Positions 63,217-64,000 of a stretch of 64,000 bases of DNA are shown one piece after another; positions within the stretch are counted from its first letter, which is position 1, and each line of letters opens with the position of its first letter. Made by a program: the position numbers and the translations under genes. This stretch comes from Rhodospirillales bacterium. GTDB lineage: Bacteria; Pseudomonadota; Alphaproteobacteria; Acetobacterales; Acetobacteraceae. Where the stretch lies: positions 1 to 64,000 of the forward strand of contig JANYDF010000029.1 of NCBI GenBank assembly GCA_025359905.1, written 5' to 3'. The notes beneath the pieces are model-generated. The model was not told the origin of the DNA. It worked only from the letters and a program-made list of their open reading frames with translations, and ran no database searches.

Positions 63217-64000
63217 CTACAAATCGATTACCACGTTGCCGGATGCGTCGCAGCGCACCGCTGCCCCCGGCGGCACGACGATAGTGGCGTCGTATTCCTC
63301 GATAATCAACGGCCCGGTGCGCGCGGTGGCGGCCACATCGCCGCGCCCCAGCACCTGCACGTTGTGCCAGCCATGCACAGGGCCGAAATAGGCCGCGCGG
63401 GGTGGTCTGGGCCCTGCCGCCGTGCGCGCCGCCGTTTCGGCAGCGGTCCCCGGCACGGCACCACGCCCCAGCACGGCCAGACTCACCAGTTCCACCGGCT
63501 CATCGGCCCCGGCGCGGTGGCCATAGGTGCGTTCATGTTCCGCACCGAACGCGTCGGCCAGACCGGCGATCGCGTCCGGGGTCAAGTGATCGGTGGGCAG
63601 ATTCACCGTCAGTTCGAACGATTGCCCGTGATAGCGCAGCCGCGCCTGCGGTTGCACCTCGGCCGCGTCCGGGTGCAACCCGGCTTCGGTCAGCCGCTCG
63701 GCGACCGTCTGCCGCAGCCCGGCCAGTACAGCGGCGGCGGTCGCGGCGTCGGCCTCGGTCAGCAGGACCTTGTAGGTGCGTGACGCCAGATGCTGCACCA
63801 CGCCGTCCAGCAACCCGGCGGCGGAGAACAGGCCGGGGGCCTGCGGCACGATGACGCGGGCGATGCCAAGGCGGCTTGCCACTAGCGGGCCGAACATGCC
63901 GCCATTGCCACCGAATGCCGCCAACGCAAAATGGCGCGGATCGCGGCCGCGTTCGCTGGACACTGCTCGGATGGCGCGGATCATGGTGGCGACTGCCACC
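63217..64000 (-). CDS. Second HyuA-like subunit, C-terminal part (runs off the window)
   Basis: About 260 residues of the C-terminal third of another HyuA-family protein, read on the minus strand and continuing past the window edge. FGGNGGMFGPLVASRLGIARVIVP and PQAPGLFSAAGLL match the ACGGGGPMHA region of hyuA, and the tail IEEYDATIVVPPGAAVRCD matches its ending. It differs enough from the neighbouring hyuA to be a separate paralogue, probably with its own HyuB beyond the window. Confidence 0.88.
   Translation of the reverse strand, partial: VAVATMIRAIRAVSSERGRDPRHFALAAFGGNGGMFGPLVASRLGIARVIVPQAPGLFSAAGLLDGVVQHLASRTYKVLLTEADAATAAAVLAGLRQTVAERLTEAGLHPDAAEVQPQARLRYHGQSFELTVNLPTDHLTPDAIAGLADAFGAEHERTYGHRAGADEPVELVSLAVLGRGAVPGTAAETAARTAAGPRPPRAAYFGPVHGWHNVQVLGRGDVAATARTGPLIIEEYDATIVVPPGAAVRCDASGNVVIDL

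Noticed and set aside
1-64000. CRISPR array, prophage, insertion sequence or transposase
   Set aside because: No regularly spaced repeats, no phage structural genes and no transposase or integrase were seen on either strand.

Overview
The window is about 64 kb of GC-rich, gene-dense bacterial chromosome. Gene content and protein flavour point to an alphaproteobacterium, most likely of the Acetobacteraceae (Rhodospirillales). Indicators are a divergent PEP carboxylase, a sufBCDS-U-T-A operon led by an Rrf2 regulator, several Liv-type ABC importers, hydantoinase-like enzymes and a BKACE enzyme. This placement is inference from protein style; no rRNA gene is present to confirm it.

Layout. 1-4.0 kb: the 3' end of fusA and its hairpin, then a short, visibly AT-richer set of surface-glycan genes (methyltransferase, GT2, GT4) and a truncated PEP-mutase-like remnant. 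4.0-11.3 kb, mostly minus strand: a radical SAM protein with an extra N-terminal domain, a LysE exporter, an exported trypsin-like protease, a fused GT14-like/pyruvyl-transferase-like protein and ppc. 11.5-18.1 kb: DUF445 protein, a VapD-type toxin gene broken by one base beside a small partner gene, a flavin-dependent oxidoreductase, a MaoC/HTD2-like dehydratase, an EamA transporter, an MBL hydrolase and a Nudix hydrolase. 18.2-24.7 kb: a complete SUF iron-sulfur assembly operon with its regulator. 24.7-31.1 kb: a TrmA/RlmD-type RNA methyltransferase, glutaryl-CoA dehydrogenase, a DEAD-box helicase and a GH15 hydrolase. 31.2-40.2 kb: a four-gene MdtABC-like tripartite RND efflux operon. 40.4-46.4 kb: a branched-chain-amino-acid-type ABC importer with two tandem paralogous binding proteins. 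46.4-51.7 kb: an MFS exporter, an aldehyde dehydrogenase with a large internal deletion and a Pat-like ligase/acetyltransferase. 51.7-52.8 kb: a decay zone (orphan reading frame, eroded histidine kinase) next to tRNA-Thr. 52.9-64 kb: a catabolic region with an amidase and its GatC/AtzG-like partner, a second Liv-type importer without a binding protein, a BKACE enzyme, HyuB, HyuA and part of another HyuA-like gene.

How it works together. The last region reads as an uptake-and-hydrolysis module for a cyclic amide, ureide or related nitrogen compound: import by the ABC system, ATP-dependent ring opening by HyuA/HyuB, further C-N cleavage by the amidase pair and beta-keto acid cleavage by the BKACE enzyme. 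The SUF operon is self-contained: sensor-regulator, scaffold, desulfurase with a SufU-like partner, and carriers. The efflux operon and the first Liv operon diverge around a short intergenic region with a 14-bp perfect palindrome. Several genes are freshly damaged or incomplete (PEP mutase remnant, vapD, aldehyde dehydrogenase, histidine kinase), so this is a genome still being edited.
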